A DNA stretch of 64,000 nucleotides from Ensifer aridi (GTDB lineage Bacteria; Pseudomonadota; Alphaproteobacteria; Rhizobiales; Rhizobiaceae): assembly GCF_002078505.1 (NCBI RefSeq), contig NZ_LUAV01000018.1, positions 76,195 to 140,194 of the forward strand, written 5' to 3'. Numbering within the stretch: the stretch's first letter is position 1; each line of letters opens with the position of its first letter. This document shows, piece after piece, positions 8,874 to 18,501 of this stretch. Position numbers and translations under genes: made by a program. The notes beneath the pieces were generated by a model. The model saw only the letters and a list, made by a program, of their open reading frames with translations. It did no database searches and was not told the DNA's origin.

Positions 8874-11393
8874 ATGGCGAATGTTGAGGAGTTTCCACTT
8901 CCGGGGCGCCCGCTCAGCGAATACGATGCCTTGGTCACCGCAGCGCCCGGCGTGCTTGAGGCGATCCCGGGAGCCGTATATCTGTGCGACCACGAGGGAT
9001 GGATCGTCCGTTACAATACGGCAGCCGTAGAGCTGTGGGGGAGACGTCCCTCGCTAACTGAGCCACGAGAGCAATTCTGCGGCTCTTACCGCCTGTTCCG
9101 AGTTGACGGCTCGTTTCTTCCGCTCGCCGAATGCCCGATGGCGGAGGCGGTCCGGTCTGGCGTTTCCACGCACAATGCCGAAGTTGTGATCGAAAGGCCC
9201 GACGGCTCGCGCGTTATGGCCCTCGTCAATATTCGGCCGCTTAGAGATCCTCGGGGGCACATCCAGGGAGCGATCAACTGTTTTCAGGACATTTCAAAGC
9301 AAAAGGAGGCTGAGGAGGTAGCCCGCCGCAAGAGCGAAGATCTTGAGGACTTTTTCGAAAACAGCGCAATCGGCCTGCACATCGTTGATGGCGCCGGAAT
9401 AATCCTGCGGGCCAATAAGGCGGAGCTGGACCTTCTCGGCTACACGGCGGAAGAATATGTCGGGCGACACATCGCGGAGTTTCACGTCGATGCGCCCGTC
9501 ATCGGCGATATCCTTCAGCGCCTGTCTTGCGGCGAAAAGCTCTATCGCTATCCAGCCCGCCTGCGCGCCAAGAATGGCTCCATCAAGCATGTGGTGATTA
9601 CTTCCAACAGCCGGTTTGAAGGCGGTAGATTCGTCAATACCCGTTGCTTCACCACCGATGTGACCGAGCTTGTCAAAGCCGAAAACGCACGGCGCGAGAG
9701 CGAGCAACGTCTGGCAGCGACCTATCAGGCCGCCACAATCGGGATAGCCGAGGCCGATGCGGAAGGCCGCCTGGTCCGCGTCAACGACGCGTTCTGCACC
9801 ATGCTCGGCCGCTCGCGCGATGAACTGCTGAAGATGACGTTTTTCGACTATACGCATGAAGAGGATCGTGAGAATGAGGCATACCAGTACGGGCGCCAAG
9901 TGCGAGGAGAGATCGAAAGTTACACGGCACGCAAGCGTGTCGTCAGGTCCGATGGGACAACGGTCTATCTCGACGTCTACAGTTCGTCAGTGCGAGATTG
10001 CAGCGGCGCGTTCCGTTACGGCGTTCGCGTCCTTCTGGACGTAACGGAAACCAAGAGAATGGATGATCGCCTTCGTGAAAGTGAGCGCCACATGCGCGAC
10101 TTGCTCGAGGCGCTCCCCGCAGCCGTCTATACCACCGACGCAGACGGCCGCATCACTTTCTTCAACAAGGCGGCCGTGGAGATGGCCGGCCGTACGCCTG
10201 CACTTGGCGACAAATGGTGCGTTACCTGGCGGCTCTACAGGCCGGATGGGACCTATTTGCCGCATGATCAATGTCCAATGGCTGTGACGTTGAAGGAAGA
10301 TCGGCCGGTGCGCGGGGAGGAGGCCATCGCCGAACGGCCCGACGGTACGCGCATCCCCTTCATTCCCTATCCGACACCGTTGCATGATGCGAACGGCAAC
10401 CTCATCGGCGCGATCAACATGCTGGTGGATATCTCCGACCGAAAAAACGCCGAGGCCTATTCCGAACGGCTCGCCGCCATCGTGAAATATTCGGATGACG
10501 CAATCATAAGCAAGGACACGCAGGGCATTATACAGACATGGAATGTAGGGGCCGAACGCCTGTTCGGGTACATGGCGGAGGAAGTGATAGGAAGGCCTAT
10601 AAACATTCTCATTCCGCCCGATCGCCAGAATGAGGAGCCGGGCATTCTTGACAGGATCCGGCGTGGCGAGCACATCGACCATTACGAAACCGTGCGGGTG
10701 CGAAAGGATGGAAGCCTCGTTGACATCTCCTTGACGGTTTCGCCGCTCAAGGACGGTCGCGGCCATGTGGTCGGCGCATCGAAGATCGCCCGCGACATTA
10801 CCGAGAGGCGCCTTAGCGAGGAACGGCGCCAACTGCTGGTCAATGAGTTGAACCACCGGGTGAAGAACACGCTAGCCACGGTTCAATCGCTTGCCGCGCA
10901 AACTTTCCGTGGCGAAGGGGAGGCGGCTGCGCTGAGGCGGTTCGAAAGCCGTATCATCGCCTTGGCAAGGGCTCACGATCTCCTAACGCGGGAGAGTTGG
11001 GAGGGCGCGGACTTGCACGCGCTTCTCCGCGACACCATCGCCCCGATGTGCGCTGAACCGCAGCAGCGCCTCGAACTCTCAGGGCCGCCGTTGCGCCTGC
11101 GCCCAAAGTTGGCGCTTGCCCTGTCGATGGCCTTTCATGAACTTTGCACCAATGCCGCAAAATACGGGGCGCTGACGACCAGCGACGGGAAGATCAACAT
11201 CAATTGGCATATAGGCGATCACCTGCGCATACGATGGCAGGAGACTGGCGGTCCGCGGGTCGAACCCCCAACAAGCAGAGGATTTGGCAGCCGCTTACTC
11301 GAGCGGGCCTTGACCCGGGAGGTTGGTGGAAAGGTGAATCTGTCGTTTGCGCCGACGGGTGTGATCTTCGAAGTCGAGGCGTCATTGACGTGA
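8874..11393 (+). CDS. Multi-PAS HWE-family sensor histidine kinase
   Basis: An 839-residue cytoplasmic sensor without membrane segments. Five PAS/PAC units can be seen at roughly residues 20-140, 155-270, 285-400, 405-520 and 525-640. The first and fourth share an unusual block (YRLFRVDGSFLPLAECPM and LYRPDGTYLPHDQCPM), which suggests internal duplication. The transmitter starts NELNHRVKNTLATVQSLA, with His661 as the phosphoacceptor, and is followed by an HWE-type ATPase with a conserved FHELCTNAAKYGAL helix. This family often handles light, redox or general stress signals in rhizobia. The single-domain receiver 63 bp downstream is the obvious partner. Ligand or cofactor is unknown. Confidence 0.9.
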   Translation: MANVEEFPLPGRPLSEYDALVTAAPGVLEAIPGAVYLCDHEGWIVRYNTAAVELWGRRPSLTEPREQFCGSYRLFRVDGSFLPLAECPMAEAVRSGVSTHNAEVVIERPDGSRVMALVNIRPLRDPRGHIQGAINCFQDISKQKEAEEVARRKSEDLEDFFENSAIGLHIVDGAGIILRANKAELDLLGYTAEEYVGRHIAEFHVDAPVIGDILQRLSCGEKLYRYPARLRAKNGSIKHVVITSNSRFEGGRFVNTRCFTTDVTELVKAENARRESEQRLAATYQAATIGIAEADAEGRLVRVNDAFCTMLGRSRDELLKMTFFDYTHEEDRENEAYQYGRQVRGEIESYTARKRVVRSDGTTVYLDVYSSSVRDCSGAFRYGVRVLLDVTETKRMDDRLRESERHMRDLLEALPAAVYTTDADGRITFFNKAAVEMAGRTPALGDKWCVTWRLYRPDGTYLPHDQCPMAVTLKEDRPVRGEEAIAERPDGTRIPFIPYPTPLHDANGNLIGAINMLVDISDRKNAEAYSERLAAIVKYSDDAIISKDTQGIIQTWNVGAERLFGYMAEEVIGRPINILIPPDRQNEEPGILDRIRRGEHIDHYETVRVRKDGSLVDISLTVSPLKDGRGHVVGASKIARDITERRLSEERRQLLVNELNHRVKNTLATVQSLAAQTFRGEGEAAALRRFESRIIALARAHDLLTRESWEGADLHALLRDTIAPMCAEPQQRLELSGPPLRLRPKLALALSMAFHELCTNAAKYGALTTSDGKININWHIGDHLRIRWQETGGPRVEPPTSRGFGSRLLERALTREVGGKVNLSFAPTGVIFEVEASLT

Positions 11394-11456
11394 AACAGGG
11401 CCGGAAAAAACGCCGTTTGGCCGCTTCGCAACTTCACCCGGAGCCGTCGGCTTGAC

Positions 11457-11813
11457 ATGCGCAAACTTCGTGTGTTCCTCGTCGAGGATGAGGCCTTGGT
11501 AGCGATGCTGATCGAAGACCTTCTGCATGATATGGGGCATGACGTCGGACCTGTTGCATCAAGGATAGAGGACGCGCTGGGTACCGCACGGAACGGGCAT
11601 TTCGATGTCGCCATTATCGACCTCAATCTAGACGGCCGATCCAGCTATCCGATTGCCGATATACTATTGGAGCGCGGAGTGCCTTTCATTTTCGCGACCG
11701 GTTACGGCGCGAGCGGTCTCGATCCAAGGTACTCGGGCACGCCCGTGCTGGTGAAGCCGTTCGCGGCCACGGAGTTGGAGAACATACTGTCGATGCTCCA
11801 AGAACGCATTTAG
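11457..11813 (+). CDS. Single-domain response regulator
   Basis: A 118-residue stand-alone receiver. The acidic pair (Glu10, Asp11), the phosphoacceptor Asp55 in AIIDLNLDG, and the conserved lysine in VLVKPF are all present. There is no output domain. It lies 63 bp after the HWE kinase in the same direction and probably receives phosphate from it. Such receivers act as phosphate sinks or relays, or by protein binding. The ATG at 11457 follows closely on a GC-rich leader without a strong ribosome binding site, so coupling to the kinase is likely. Confidence 0.9.
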   Translation: MRKLRVFLVEDEALVAMLIEDLLHDMGHDVGPVASRIEDALGTARNGHFDVAIIDLNLDGRSSYPIADILLERGVPFIFATGYGASGLDPRYSGTPVLVKPFAATELENILSMLQERI

Positions 11814-12112
11814 GCGCAGCCGGAGGGGCCCGACGAGCGAGCTGGTTGGCTCAAGGAGGCTGCCGATCTCGTGGTGCGTCATGGCTCCCGGGACGAGTGA
11901 CAGTTGAAACTGAACGGTCGAACTTCGCTCCGGGTTCAATCGAGCCGTTCACCGTGCTTGTCATCAGTGGCTGCGGCGATCCGAATTTCCCGCCGCTGAC
12001 CGCCCTTGTCGTGGGGCTGGTGTTGACGCAAATGCGGATCGAAAAATACATCGCAAGCAGAGGGACGGGCTCGTCGCTTAAGTTACTGGAAATCTATGCC
12101 CGGGCACGATGC
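11814..12112. other. Convergent intergenic gap
   Basis: About 300 bp between the rightward receiver and the leftward cyclase. A long frame crosses it on the plus strand, but that frame runs into the antisense of the cyclase and looks non-coding. I see no clear terminator hairpin with a T-run. Confidence 0.35.
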
Positions 12113-13999
12113 CTACCCGAGGAGTTCAAGCACCTTCGGGAAACGCGGATGACTCCGGATCGGATCGAGATCCGAGTCGTATCTCACCCACCTCTTTGTT
12201 TCGTGGGTGGCACCTGGGAGAAGCTCTACCAGCAGGTCGATTGCTCGCTCATGTTCGCCCTCGAGCGAGTAAAAGCAGGCTACGTTGTATTTCGCCAGAC
12301 GGTCGTCGGGATCGATGGCCAAGGCGCGTCCCGCCCACTCCTTAGCACGATCAAGCTCGCCAAGCGCCGCCAGCCCCACGGCCCCCAAGTAAGCGGGTCT
12401 CGGGTTTTCCGGGCGCAGCGTGAGCTCCCGCTCGGCGCGCGCAATACCTTCCCGAGCCGCCAACTTCATTTCCTGCTCGCGCCCGAGCGATCGGAGAACG
12501 TTAACGAGCACAAGCAAGGCTTGGTAATCATCAGGCTTGAGCTCTGCGGCGCGCTGGAAAAGCCTGGCCGCTTCGTCCAGCTTCCCTTGGGTGAAGCAGG
12601 CGCGGGCATAGAAGTAATAGGCTTCAAACAGATTGGGATCGAGGGCGATCGCCTGATCGAACTCTGCCAGCGCTTCCGAATGTCGTTCGCGAAGCGACAG
12701 AGCCAAGCCGCGTGAAGCATGGGCTTCTGCGAGGCCGCTTTCAAGCGCCAGCGCCTTGGCGCTGGTCGCCAGAATGCCGTCGATCGACACATCAGCGTTA
12801 TAGTGAAGGAAGAGGAAGGAATCGCAGTCTGCAACTCCGGCATAGGCCCGTGCATAAAGCGGGTCGAGTTCGACCGCCATGGCAAACATGCGCTTCGCCA
12901 GGAAATAATAGGATTTCGAGTGCCAGTGCAGGAAATGCCGTCCTCTAAGGTAATACGTATAGGCCTCGAAGTTCCCGGTCGGCGCCCGACCGATCACTCT
13001 TTTTTCCTCTGGCAGCAGCTTGACCTTCAAGTGGTCTACGATGGTATGGGTGATCTCGTCTTGTAGGGCGAAGATGTCGGTGAGATCACGGTCGTAGCGG
13101 TCGGCCCAGAGATGACCGCCGCCCTTGCCCTCGACGAGCTGCGCGGTGACTCGCACACGCGAACCGGCCTTGCGCACGCTTCCTTCCAGGATAAAGCCGA
13201 CCCTGAGATCCTGGCTGACCTGCTGCACCTTCACCGGCTTGCCCTTGTAGGTGTACGCTGTATTGCGCGCGACGACGAACAGGCCCGAGATCTTCGACAG
13301 ATCGGTGATGATGTCCTCGGTGATTCCATCGCTAAAGTATTCTTGATCGGGGTCACCGCTTATGTTGTTGAAGGGCAGGACGGCGATGGACGGCTTCTCG
13401 ATTTCCCAAGGCCCTTCTGGGATTGGATCCGAGTCGATCGCTCCGGATTCCGGAGGAACGTCCAGGGAAATGCTATAGGCGCGCACCGGCCTGTCGATGT
13501 TCTTGAGCCTCTGCTCGCCCATGTCCTCAAATCGAAGTTCGAGCCGATTTCCGACGTTATCGCGGACGGCCGCAGAGACCGCGATCCCTCCCGGCTTCGC
13601 TATGTTTTCAAGCCGCACCGCCACATTGACGCCGTCCCCGAAGATGTCGTCTCCCTCAACGATAACGTCCCCGAGGTTGATGCCCATACGAAGCTCGATC
13701 CGACTTGGCTGCGGCACATCCGCATTGCGCTCTCGCATACCACGCTGGACCATGGCAGCGCAGGTGACCGCATTCACGACGCTTGGAAACTCCGCTAGAA
13801 GTCCATCGCCGGTGAGCTTTACAATGCGCCCCTCATACTCCGCGATCTTGGGGTCGATCAGTTCCTTGCGGTGCGATTTCCACGTCGCGAGAGTACCTGC
13901 CTCGTCGCGGGCCATAAGGCGGCTGTACGTCACGACGTCTGCGGCGAGAATGGCCATCAAACGTCTGTGCACGATCGGATCGACCATGTGACCACCCAT
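12113..13999 (-). CDS. Class III adenylate/guanylate cyclase with TPR repeats
   Basis: This protein starts with a class III cyclase domain (AILAADVVTYSRLMARDE and LTGDGLLAEF carry the two metal-binding aspartates). A central domain begins at PSIAVLPFNNIS and continues through GFILEGSVRKAG, typical of rhizobial cyclases, and a C-terminal run of TPR repeats follows. It would make cAMP (or cGMP) in the cytoplasm, with the TPRs sensing or docking. The frame is open back to 14143, but the extra residues look unlike the family. I prefer the ATG at 13999 (628 aa); 13987 is an alternative. It converges with the receiver gene across a 300-bp gap. Confidence 0.88.
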   Translation of the reverse strand: MGGHMVDPIVHRRLMAILAADVVTYSRLMARDEAGTLATWKSHRKELIDPKIAEYEGRIVKLTGDGLLAEFPSVVNAVTCAAMVQRGMRERNADVPQPSRIELRMGINLGDVIVEGDDIFGDGVNVAVRLENIAKPGGIAVSAAVRDNVGNRLELRFEDMGEQRLKNIDRPVRAYSISLDVPPESGAIDSDPIPEGPWEIEKPSIAVLPFNNISGDPDQEYFSDGITEDIITDLSKISGLFVVARNTAYTYKGKPVKVQQVSQDLRVGFILEGSVRKAGSRVRVTAQLVEGKGGGHLWADRYDRDLTDIFALQDEITHTIVDHLKVKLLPEEKRVIGRAPTGNFEAYTYYLRGRHFLHWHSKSYYFLAKRMFAMAVELDPLYARAYAGVADCDSFLFLHYNADVSIDGILATSAKALALESGLAEAHASRGLALSLRERHSEALAEFDQAIALDPNLFEAYYFYARACFTQGKLDEAARLFQRAAELKPDDYQALLVLVNVLRSLGREQEMKLAAREGIARAERELTLRPENPRPAYLGAVGLAALGELDRAKEWAGRALAIDPDDRLAKYNVACFYSLEGEHERAIDLLVELLPGATHETKRWVRYDSDLDPIRSHPRFPKVLELLG

Positions 14000-14365
14000 T
14001 ATTCGCGTCTTGCCACGCTCGGGGTGCCCTAGTCCCAGCCCAATCCAATCATACTCCAAGCGGGTAGTGGATGTCTCATTTTGAAGCGGCCGGGACTGCG
14101 GAATTTCCGTTTCGAAATCGACAGCAGCAACTCCTCGACCCACCCTCCAGGCGCGCAGCGAAGCATTTTGGAAACTTCCGGCGGCGAGTGCTGCCGGCTA
14201 GCGTAGTCGGAACGTGTATAAGGCGACGCGGCGGTTAGCGCCGCTCGTCCATTTCGGCAAGGTTGCGAACATCGCGTCGGAAATCCTCAAAGGGGTGAAA
14301 TGCGGGCGTTCTGTTTTGGCGCACTCGAGCGTGATGGCATCCGGAGCTACCGGACGAACGCCCGA

Positions 14366-15250
14366 CTAGGGAACGGCATTTGCCGAAAACCCGATCAAGC
14401 GGAAGATCTCGCTCGGAGCATCGGTCGTGATCTGGCGCACTTTCGCTTCCAGGAGGGGATGCAGTATGGCGTCGCTGACCCCAACGCCAGGATTGACAGT
14501 CCAGGCGTCGGTCTCAATGCCGAGGTCCAACAGGTGCTTGACCAGCGGGAATCCTTGACTTTCCGCGGCGACGATGGTGTCGAACCGGAGATAGGCAAGG
14601 TTTAAGCCCGTTCTGCGCCGCTCGATGTGGCGCAGGAGCCGCTCGGGATTGCGTAGAGCTGGCCGTCGGGACACCGCCAGCATCGGATCGTAGCCGAGGC
14701 GGGCTCCGGGAATGGCGGCAACGAGACGGCGTGCATCGTCCAGGTGATGCGAACCGACAACAATGGCATCCCCGAGCCCAGCCACGGCCGCTGCCGCATC
14801 CGCCACCGCCGAATCCGGAAGCGCGTGCCCCTCGAGCAGCTTGAGGTCGAGCTGAAGGTTCGCCGATGGCGATCTCTGCAGGCTTCGGAGCGGGGCCACC
14901 AGATCGGCTAACGACAGCACCGGCGCATCCGGATCGCGGGTGCCGTCCGCGGCGCGGTGGAAGAGCCCTCTCATCGAAGCGATCGGCAGGCGCGATACGC
15001 GGCCGCGTCCGGTGGTCGAGGGACCGAGCGTCGGATCGTGGAGAACCGCAAAGCGGCGATCGGCGGTGGCGAGTATGTCGATCTCGAGACTCGCGCCGAG
15101 CTGCCAGCCAAGTGCGAGGTTCGAGCGCTTGAAGGGCGCTTCGGCGAGATGCGTGCGCAGTTTGTGCCACTTGAGCCGAACCGGCCCATAGGGACCCTCA
15201 ACCGCCGCCGGCGGGTTGGATGCCTGGCTGCTCGCCTCAAGCGCTGCCAT
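14366..15250 (-). CDS. Divergent glycerophosphodiester phosphodiesterase-family protein
   Basis: A 294-residue GDPD-fold protein. The E.D pair (LEIDI), the second catalytic histidine (VLHDPTLGPSTTGRGR) and the spacing of later blocks match the family. The usual first motif HRG plus PENT is replaced by HKLRTH and APFKRSN, so the first histidine and the glutamate are shifted or absent. It is either a GDPD with altered substrate or a non-canonical member. The ATG at 15250 has GGAGAGGAGG upstream and is preferred over an in-frame ATG at 15307. It is the last gene of the ABC importer unit, so its substrate probably enters through that transporter. Confidence 0.78.
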   Translation of the reverse strand: MAALEASSQASNPPAAVEGPYGPVRLKWHKLRTHLAEAPFKRSNLALGWQLGASLEIDILATADRRFAVLHDPTLGPSTTGRGRVSRLPIASMRGLFHRAADGTRDPDAPVLSLADLVAPLRSLQRSPSANLQLDLKLLEGHALPDSAVADAAAAVAGLGDAIVVGSHHLDDARRLVAAIPGARLGYDPMLAVSRRPALRNPERLLRHIERRRTGLNLAYLRFDTIVAAESQGFPLVKHLLDLGIETDAWTVNPGVGVSDAILHPLLEAKVRQITTDAPSEIFRLIGFSANAVP

Positions 15251-15303
15251 CGGCGCGTCCTCCTCTCCGCTTCGAGAAAATGGGCGGCTGCCGCTCGATC
15301 TTG

Positions 15304-16368
15304 TCAATCGGGTGCACGGACATGCGCGCCGGTGATGAGTTTCTGTCGCTGCGTGTCGAACACAAGTGAATTTTCGGGATGGAAATCGATGTTCACCTGT
15401 TCGCCCGTCGAGTGTGCGACCGAAGAACCCTGTTCAAGCACGCGGATTGCCCCCATGCCGGTTTCGACGACATAGAGGATCTCACGGCCCATCGGCTCGA
15501 TCTGCGCGATCCGGCCGGCGAAACCGGTCTCAGCGAATCTCAGGTGCTCCGGCCTCAGGCCGATGGTCAGCGACCCCGAGGCACCCTCGACGGGGAATAT
15601 TGCGCCGCCGACTGTGACCGTGCCGCCTGCGGCCTCGCCGGCCATGAGGTTGATGGGCGGCGAGCCAATGAAGCCGGCGACAAACAGGCTCGAAGGCCTG
15701 AGATAGAGATCGTCCGGTGTCCCGACCTGCTCGATCTGGCCGGCCCGCATGCAGATAATACGGTCGGCCATTGTCGTTGCCTCGATCTGGTCATGGGTGA
15801 CGAGGACGGTCGTGACGCCGAGCTGCTCCTGTAGCGACTTGATCTCGGTCCGCATGGAAAGGCGAAGCGACGCATCAAGGTTCGAAAGCGGCTCGTCGAG
15901 GAGCAATAATTGCGGCTCCTTCACGAGGGCGCGTGCAAGAGCGACGCGCTGCTGCTGGCCGCCGGAAAGCTCGCTGGGACGACGGTCCAAGAGCTCCTCG
16001 ACCCGGACAAGCTCCGCGGTGGCCTTGACCCGGGCGAGAGCTTGGTCGCGCGACGTTTTCTTGAAGCGTAGCGGAAACAGGATATTGTCGCGCGCGCTCA
16101 TGTGGGGGTAGAGCGCGTAGGATTGAAACACAATGCCGACATTACGGTCGCGGGCCTCGACCTCATTGACGACGTGGCCGTCAAAGAGGAGCTCGCCGCC
16201 GCTCGGAAGATAGATGCCGGCGAGCATGAACAGGCTCGTCGATTTTCCGCAGCCGGAGGGGCCGAGAAGCGCGACGAACTCGCCGTCCTCGATGACGAGG
16301 TTCATGTCGGGGATCACTTCGACGGTGCCGAAGCGTTTCACCACGTTACGGAATTCGATCTTCGCCAT
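15304..16368 (-). CDS. ABC importer ATPase, UgpC/MalK type
   Basis: A 354-residue ATPase of the CUT1 family. Walker A is GPSGCGKST, the signature is LSGGQQQR, Walker B is LLLLDEPLS, and the switch histidine is in VLVTHD. The C-terminal 120 residues form the TOBE-type regulatory domain typical of MalK and UgpC. It powers the two permeases encoded just upstream. The preceding permease ends 5 bp before this start, and the following GDPD-family gene starts about 50 bp beyond its stop, consistent with one operon. The substrate class (sugar, polyol or glycerophosphodiester) is inferred from family and neighbours. Confidence 0.93.
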   Translation of the reverse strand: MAKIEFRNVVKRFGTVEVIPDMNLVIEDGEFVALLGPSGCGKSTSLFMLAGIYLPSGGELLFDGHVVNEVEARDRNVGIVFQSYALYPHMSARDNILFPLRFKKTSRDQALARVKATAELVRVEELLDRRPSELSGGQQQRVALARALVKEPQLLLLDEPLSNLDASLRLSMRTEIKSLQEQLGVTTVLVTHDQIEATTMADRIICMRAGQIEQVGTPDDLYLRPSSLFVAGFIGSPPINLMAGEAAGGTVTVGGAIFPVEGASGSLTIGLRPEHLRFAETGFAGRIAQIEPMGREILYVVETGMGAIRVLEQGSSVAHSTGEQVNIDFHPENSLVFDTQRQKLITGAHVRAPD

Positions 16369-16373
16369 CGTAG

Positions 16374-17474
16374 TCAGCCCTTCACGCCGCCGATCGACAT
16401 CTGCATGAGATAGCGCTGCGCGGCCATGTAGAGGATGAGGCTCGGGACGAGGTAGAAGACGCCGACCGCAGAGACGACGCCATAGTCGACGCCCATGACA
16501 TCATCGCGCACCCAGTACATGTAGAGGCTCATTGTCCAATTGCTGTTCCGGATCAGGAACGTGAACACGAAAATGTACTCTTCCCAGCCGCGGATGAAGG
16601 TGAAGACCGCGATGGCGAGGATGCCGTTCCTCACCTGCGGCAGCACCACGCTCACGAATGCCTGCCGTCGTGAAGCGCCGTCGGTCAACGCGCTCATCTC
16701 GATGTCCCACGGCACAGCGTCGAAAAAACCCTTCATGATGAAAATCGCAAAGGGCAGCTCGAAGGCGACAAGCACCAGTATGACGCCGGAAAGTGTATCG
16801 AGCAGTCCGATCCAGTAGAGCATCAGGAACATCGGGACGATCAGCGTCAGCACAGGGAAGGCGTGGAGCACCAGGAGCGAGCGCAGCATCGAGGAGCGGC
16901 CGGGGAACTGGAAGCGCGACAGGTAGTAAGCCGCCAACGAGGCGACGGTGACAACGATGACTGTCTGCGTGCCGGCGATCAGGATCGAGTTGCCGAAGGC
17001 ATGCCAGACGTTGGGAAACTGGACCGCGCCTTTGACTTCGCCCACTCGCGACCGCACCACCGAGGCGAAGTCCGGTTCCCACAAGAAGATGAAATTGCCG
17101 AGGTGCAGGTCGGGGCCGACCAGGACGGCGAAAGCGAGGGCAGCGACGGCGGCGACTGCGGTAAGGCCGATCCAAAGTTGCCGTCGGCCTTGCGCGAGCG
17201 CGGCACTGAGCCAGAAGGCAATGACGGCCGGCACGACCACGGCCATCGAGCGCCACAGAACAGCTGTCTCGGCAACGCCGGTCTTGGCCGAGAAGGCGAT
17301 CGTGACGAGCCAGAAATAGGGCAGGATGATCGGCAGCGACACGGCGATCAGGAAGGCGTAGAGGACTGTCGCCTTAGTACGCCGGGCGAGACGCGCCCGC
17401 GTTGCCAATGCGTCCCAGTCGACCGTCGGCTCGGATGCCGCCGTGGACGCCATGGGGATCGCTTGCGCGGCCAT
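16374..17474 (-). CDS. ABC importer permease, MalG/UgpE type, with extra membrane segment
   Basis: A 366-residue inner-membrane permease with the EAA loop (SALTDGASRRQAFVSVVLPQ) that docks on the ATPase. Typical MalG/UgpE proteins have about 280 residues. Here the region between the first membrane helix and the core carries extra hydrophobic segments (about residues 75-120) and a soluble stretch to about 155 before the usual core of transmembrane helices. It lies 1 bp from the other permease gene, so translation is tightly linked. Function as part of the importer is secure; the role of the insert is unknown. Confidence 0.92.
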   Translation of the reverse strand: MAAQAIPMASTAASEPTVDWDALATRARLARRTKATVLYAFLIAVSLPIILPYFWLVTIAFSAKTGVAETAVLWRSMAVVVPAVIAFWLSAALAQGRRQLWIGLTAVAAVAALAFAVLVGPDLHLGNFIFLWEPDFASVVRSRVGEVKGAVQFPNVWHAFGNSILIAGTQTVIVVTVASLAAYYLSRFQFPGRSSMLRSLLVLHAFPVLTLIVPMFLMLYWIGLLDTLSGVILVLVAFELPFAIFIMKGFFDAVPWDIEMSALTDGASRRQAFVSVVLPQVRNGILAIAVFTFIRGWEEYIFVFTFLIRNSNWTMSLYMYWVRDDVMGVDYGVVSAVGVFYLVPSLILYMAAQRYLMQMSIGGVKG

Positions 17475-17475
17475 C

Positions 17476-18432
17476 TCAATGCACCTCTATTCGCGGACGT
17501 TGCAGCAGTCGCTCCATATCGAAGAAGCGCCAGCCGATAAGCGCGACGACAACGCCGATGACGATGAGAAAAAGCGCCAGGGCGGCTCCGTAGCCGTATT
17601 GGCCGCTCTCGAAGGCGCGGCGATACACGTAAAGCGCGTAGACGGTCGTGTCGTAGAACGGACCGCCCTTGGTGAGGAGGAGGATATATTCGAAACTCAC
17701 CAGCAGCGAGAGCGTCTGGTAGATCGTCACGAAACTGATCGGCCACCGCAGCGCCGGCAGGGTGATGAATCGGATCGTTGCGAGGGTCCCGGCGCCGTCC
17801 ACTGCCGCGGCGTGAAACAGGTGCTCGGGGATCCCGCGGATCGCGGCGGTGAAGATGATCATGCCCATCGAAGCGCCGATGAAGCCGTTCGAGATGATGA
17901 TCAGCGCGATCGGCGCCGAGGTCAAAAGGTCGAGCGGCGCGTCGAGTCCGAACGCCTGCATGAGCACCTGGTTCACGAGGCCGGCTTCGGTGGGGCTGAC
18001 GGCCCACAGCCAGAGCAGGATGTAAAGGACTGACGGGCTCATCCGCGGCAGCAGCCAGACACCGCGGAAGAAGCTGCCGGAAACATTCCTTATCGCCGTC
18101 GTGGTGATGGCGAGGATCAGGCCAAAGGTCACGTTGAAAATCGCCAACGTGCCGAAGACGTAAATGAAGGTGAGCCAGATGACCTGCGACAACCGGCGAT
18201 CAGTTCGAAAGACCTTCTCGTATTGCTCCGTGGTGAACTCGCTGATGCGGAGCGAACGGCTGAGGTCGGTGAACGACACTGCGACATCGATGATCACGGG
18301 GACGGCGAAGAAAAGGACCGTCAGGACGATTGCCGGGCCGAGGAAGATCACAAAGTTCATACGCCTGCGCGCCACCGAACCTGCGTGGCCGCGCCGCTCG
18401 ATCATGAGTTCGTCCGCTGTAGTCGTCATCAT
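17476..18432 (-). CDS. ABC importer permease, MalF/UgpA type
   Basis: A 318-residue polytopic inner-membrane protein with six predicted membrane segments and an EAA-type loop (AAAVDGAGTLATIRFITLPA). Size and pattern match UgpA-like permeases of CUT1 sugar or polyol importers. It is flanked by the substrate-binding protein gene (70 bp upstream) and the second permease (1 bp downstream), completing the membrane channel of the importer. Confidence 0.92.
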   Translation of the reverse strand: MMTTTADELMIERRGHAGSVARRRMNFVIFLGPAIVLTVLFFAVPVIIDVAVSFTDLSRSLRISEFTTEQYEKVFRTDRRLSQVIWLTFIYVFGTLAIFNVTFGLILAITTTAIRNVSGSFFRGVWLLPRMSPSVLYILLWLWAVSPTEAGLVNQVLMQAFGLDAPLDLLTSAPIALIIISNGFIGASMGMIIFTAAIRGIPEHLFHAAAVDGAGTLATIRFITLPALRWPISFVTIYQTLSLLVSFEYILLLTKGGPFYDTTVYALYVYRRAFESGQYGYGAALALFLIVIGVVVALIGWRFFDMERLLQRPRIEVH

Positions 18433-18501
18433 TCAGCTCGTACGGCAGACGTCCAGCAACCCTCGACCAGCGCCGGTCGAGGGCCGCGAGACCGATCGGA
18501 C

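Noticed and set aside
13999-14143. N-terminal extension of the cyclase to 14143
   Set aside because: The extra 48 residues are unlike the family and the cyclase domain begins right after the ATGs at 13999 and 13987.
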